DNA from: CBFFRJ01 sp965644225
GTDB lineage: Bacteria > Pseudomonadota > Gammaproteobacteria > Enterobacterales > Enterobacteriaceae
Direction: 5' to 3'
Assembly: GCF_965644225.1 (NCBI RefSeq)
Contig: NZ_CBFFRJ010000205.1
Span: 1-5,150 of the forward strand
Length of the DNA: 5,150 nt
In this document: one piece after another, positions 5,100-5,150 of the stretch
Layout of the letters: the number at the start of each line of letters is the position of its first letter
Numbering within the stretch: the stretch's first letter is position 1
Notes under the pieces: generated by a model
What the model was told of the DNA's origin: nothing
Seen by the model: only the letters and a program-made list of their open reading frames with translations
The model's database searches: none
Program-made: the position numbers and the translations under genes

Positions 5100-5135
5100 A
5101 ATGGGTGGCAGCTAACCTGCCGCCCATTTTGTATT
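5100..5135 (+). terminator. Intrinsic-terminator-like hairpin downstream of aceA
   Basis: AATGGGTGGCAG (5100-5111) pairs with CTGCCGCCCATT (5117-5128) around CTAAC. This is a 12-bp stem with one G-T pair, followed by TTTGTATT. The T run is on the + strand side only; the other side reads TGACTTTAA in the - direction, so a bidirectional role is unlikely. It would end or reduce transcription leaving aceA. No gene start with a ribosome binding site is recognisable in the last 15 bases. Confidence 0.75.
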
Positions 5136-5150
5136 GTCACGCACCATGGC

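Noticed and set aside
1..5150. CRISPR array, insertion sequence, prophage, defence or toxin-antitoxin system
   Set aside because: No regularly spaced repeats, transposase or recombinase motifs, or toxin-antitoxin pair are visible; the genes are conserved core metabolism.

Overview
The window is a stretch of ordinary enterobacterial chromosome. The closest fit is Enterobacteriaceae, and the intergenic repeats and small sequence differences suggest an Enterobacter/Klebsiella-like genus rather than Escherichia coli itself. The evidence is a 5S rRNA tail that matches E. coli as far as I can recall it, followed by the E. coli order yjaA - metA - aceB - aceA. The three large proteins are near full-length matches to the K-12 proteins: MetA 309 aa, AceB 533 aa and AceA 434 aa. 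Every real gene is on the + strand, and I found nothing convincing on the - strand.

Layout: 1-70 is the 3' part of a 5S rRNA (the end of an rRNA operon), followed by the rrn-type terminator at 78-120. yjaA (162-590) is a small stress-associated protein that looks like a fragment of the actin-like MreB fold. The 591-738 gap holds a strong hairpin, a sigma70-type promoter and four back-to-back met boxes for MetJ. Next come metA (739-1668) and its terminator (1708-1733). The 1669-1932 gap is the glyoxylate-operon control region, with a good Cra site, an exact IHF consensus, a 10-bp direct repeat spaced 30 bp, an IclR operator and a hairpin in the leader. aceB (1933-3534) and aceA (3687-4991) are separated by 152 bp containing a long imperfect palindrome and a possible 7-codon leader ORF whose stop overlaps the aceA start. 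Past aceA, 4992-5150 holds two C/G-rich hairpins and an intrinsic-terminator-like hairpin. aceK, the expected next gene, does not begin recognisably in the window.

How the genes work together: MetA commits homoserine to methionine synthesis. AceA splits isocitrate to glyoxylate and succinate, and AceB condenses glyoxylate with acetyl-CoA to malate, so together they form the glyoxylate bypass needed for growth on acetate or fatty acids.

I do not see a previously undescribed multi-gene system here. The points worth a second look are small: the MreB-like nature of YjaA, the possible coupled mini-ORF before aceA, and the intergenic palindromes flanking aceA, which probably set the relative output of the ace genes.
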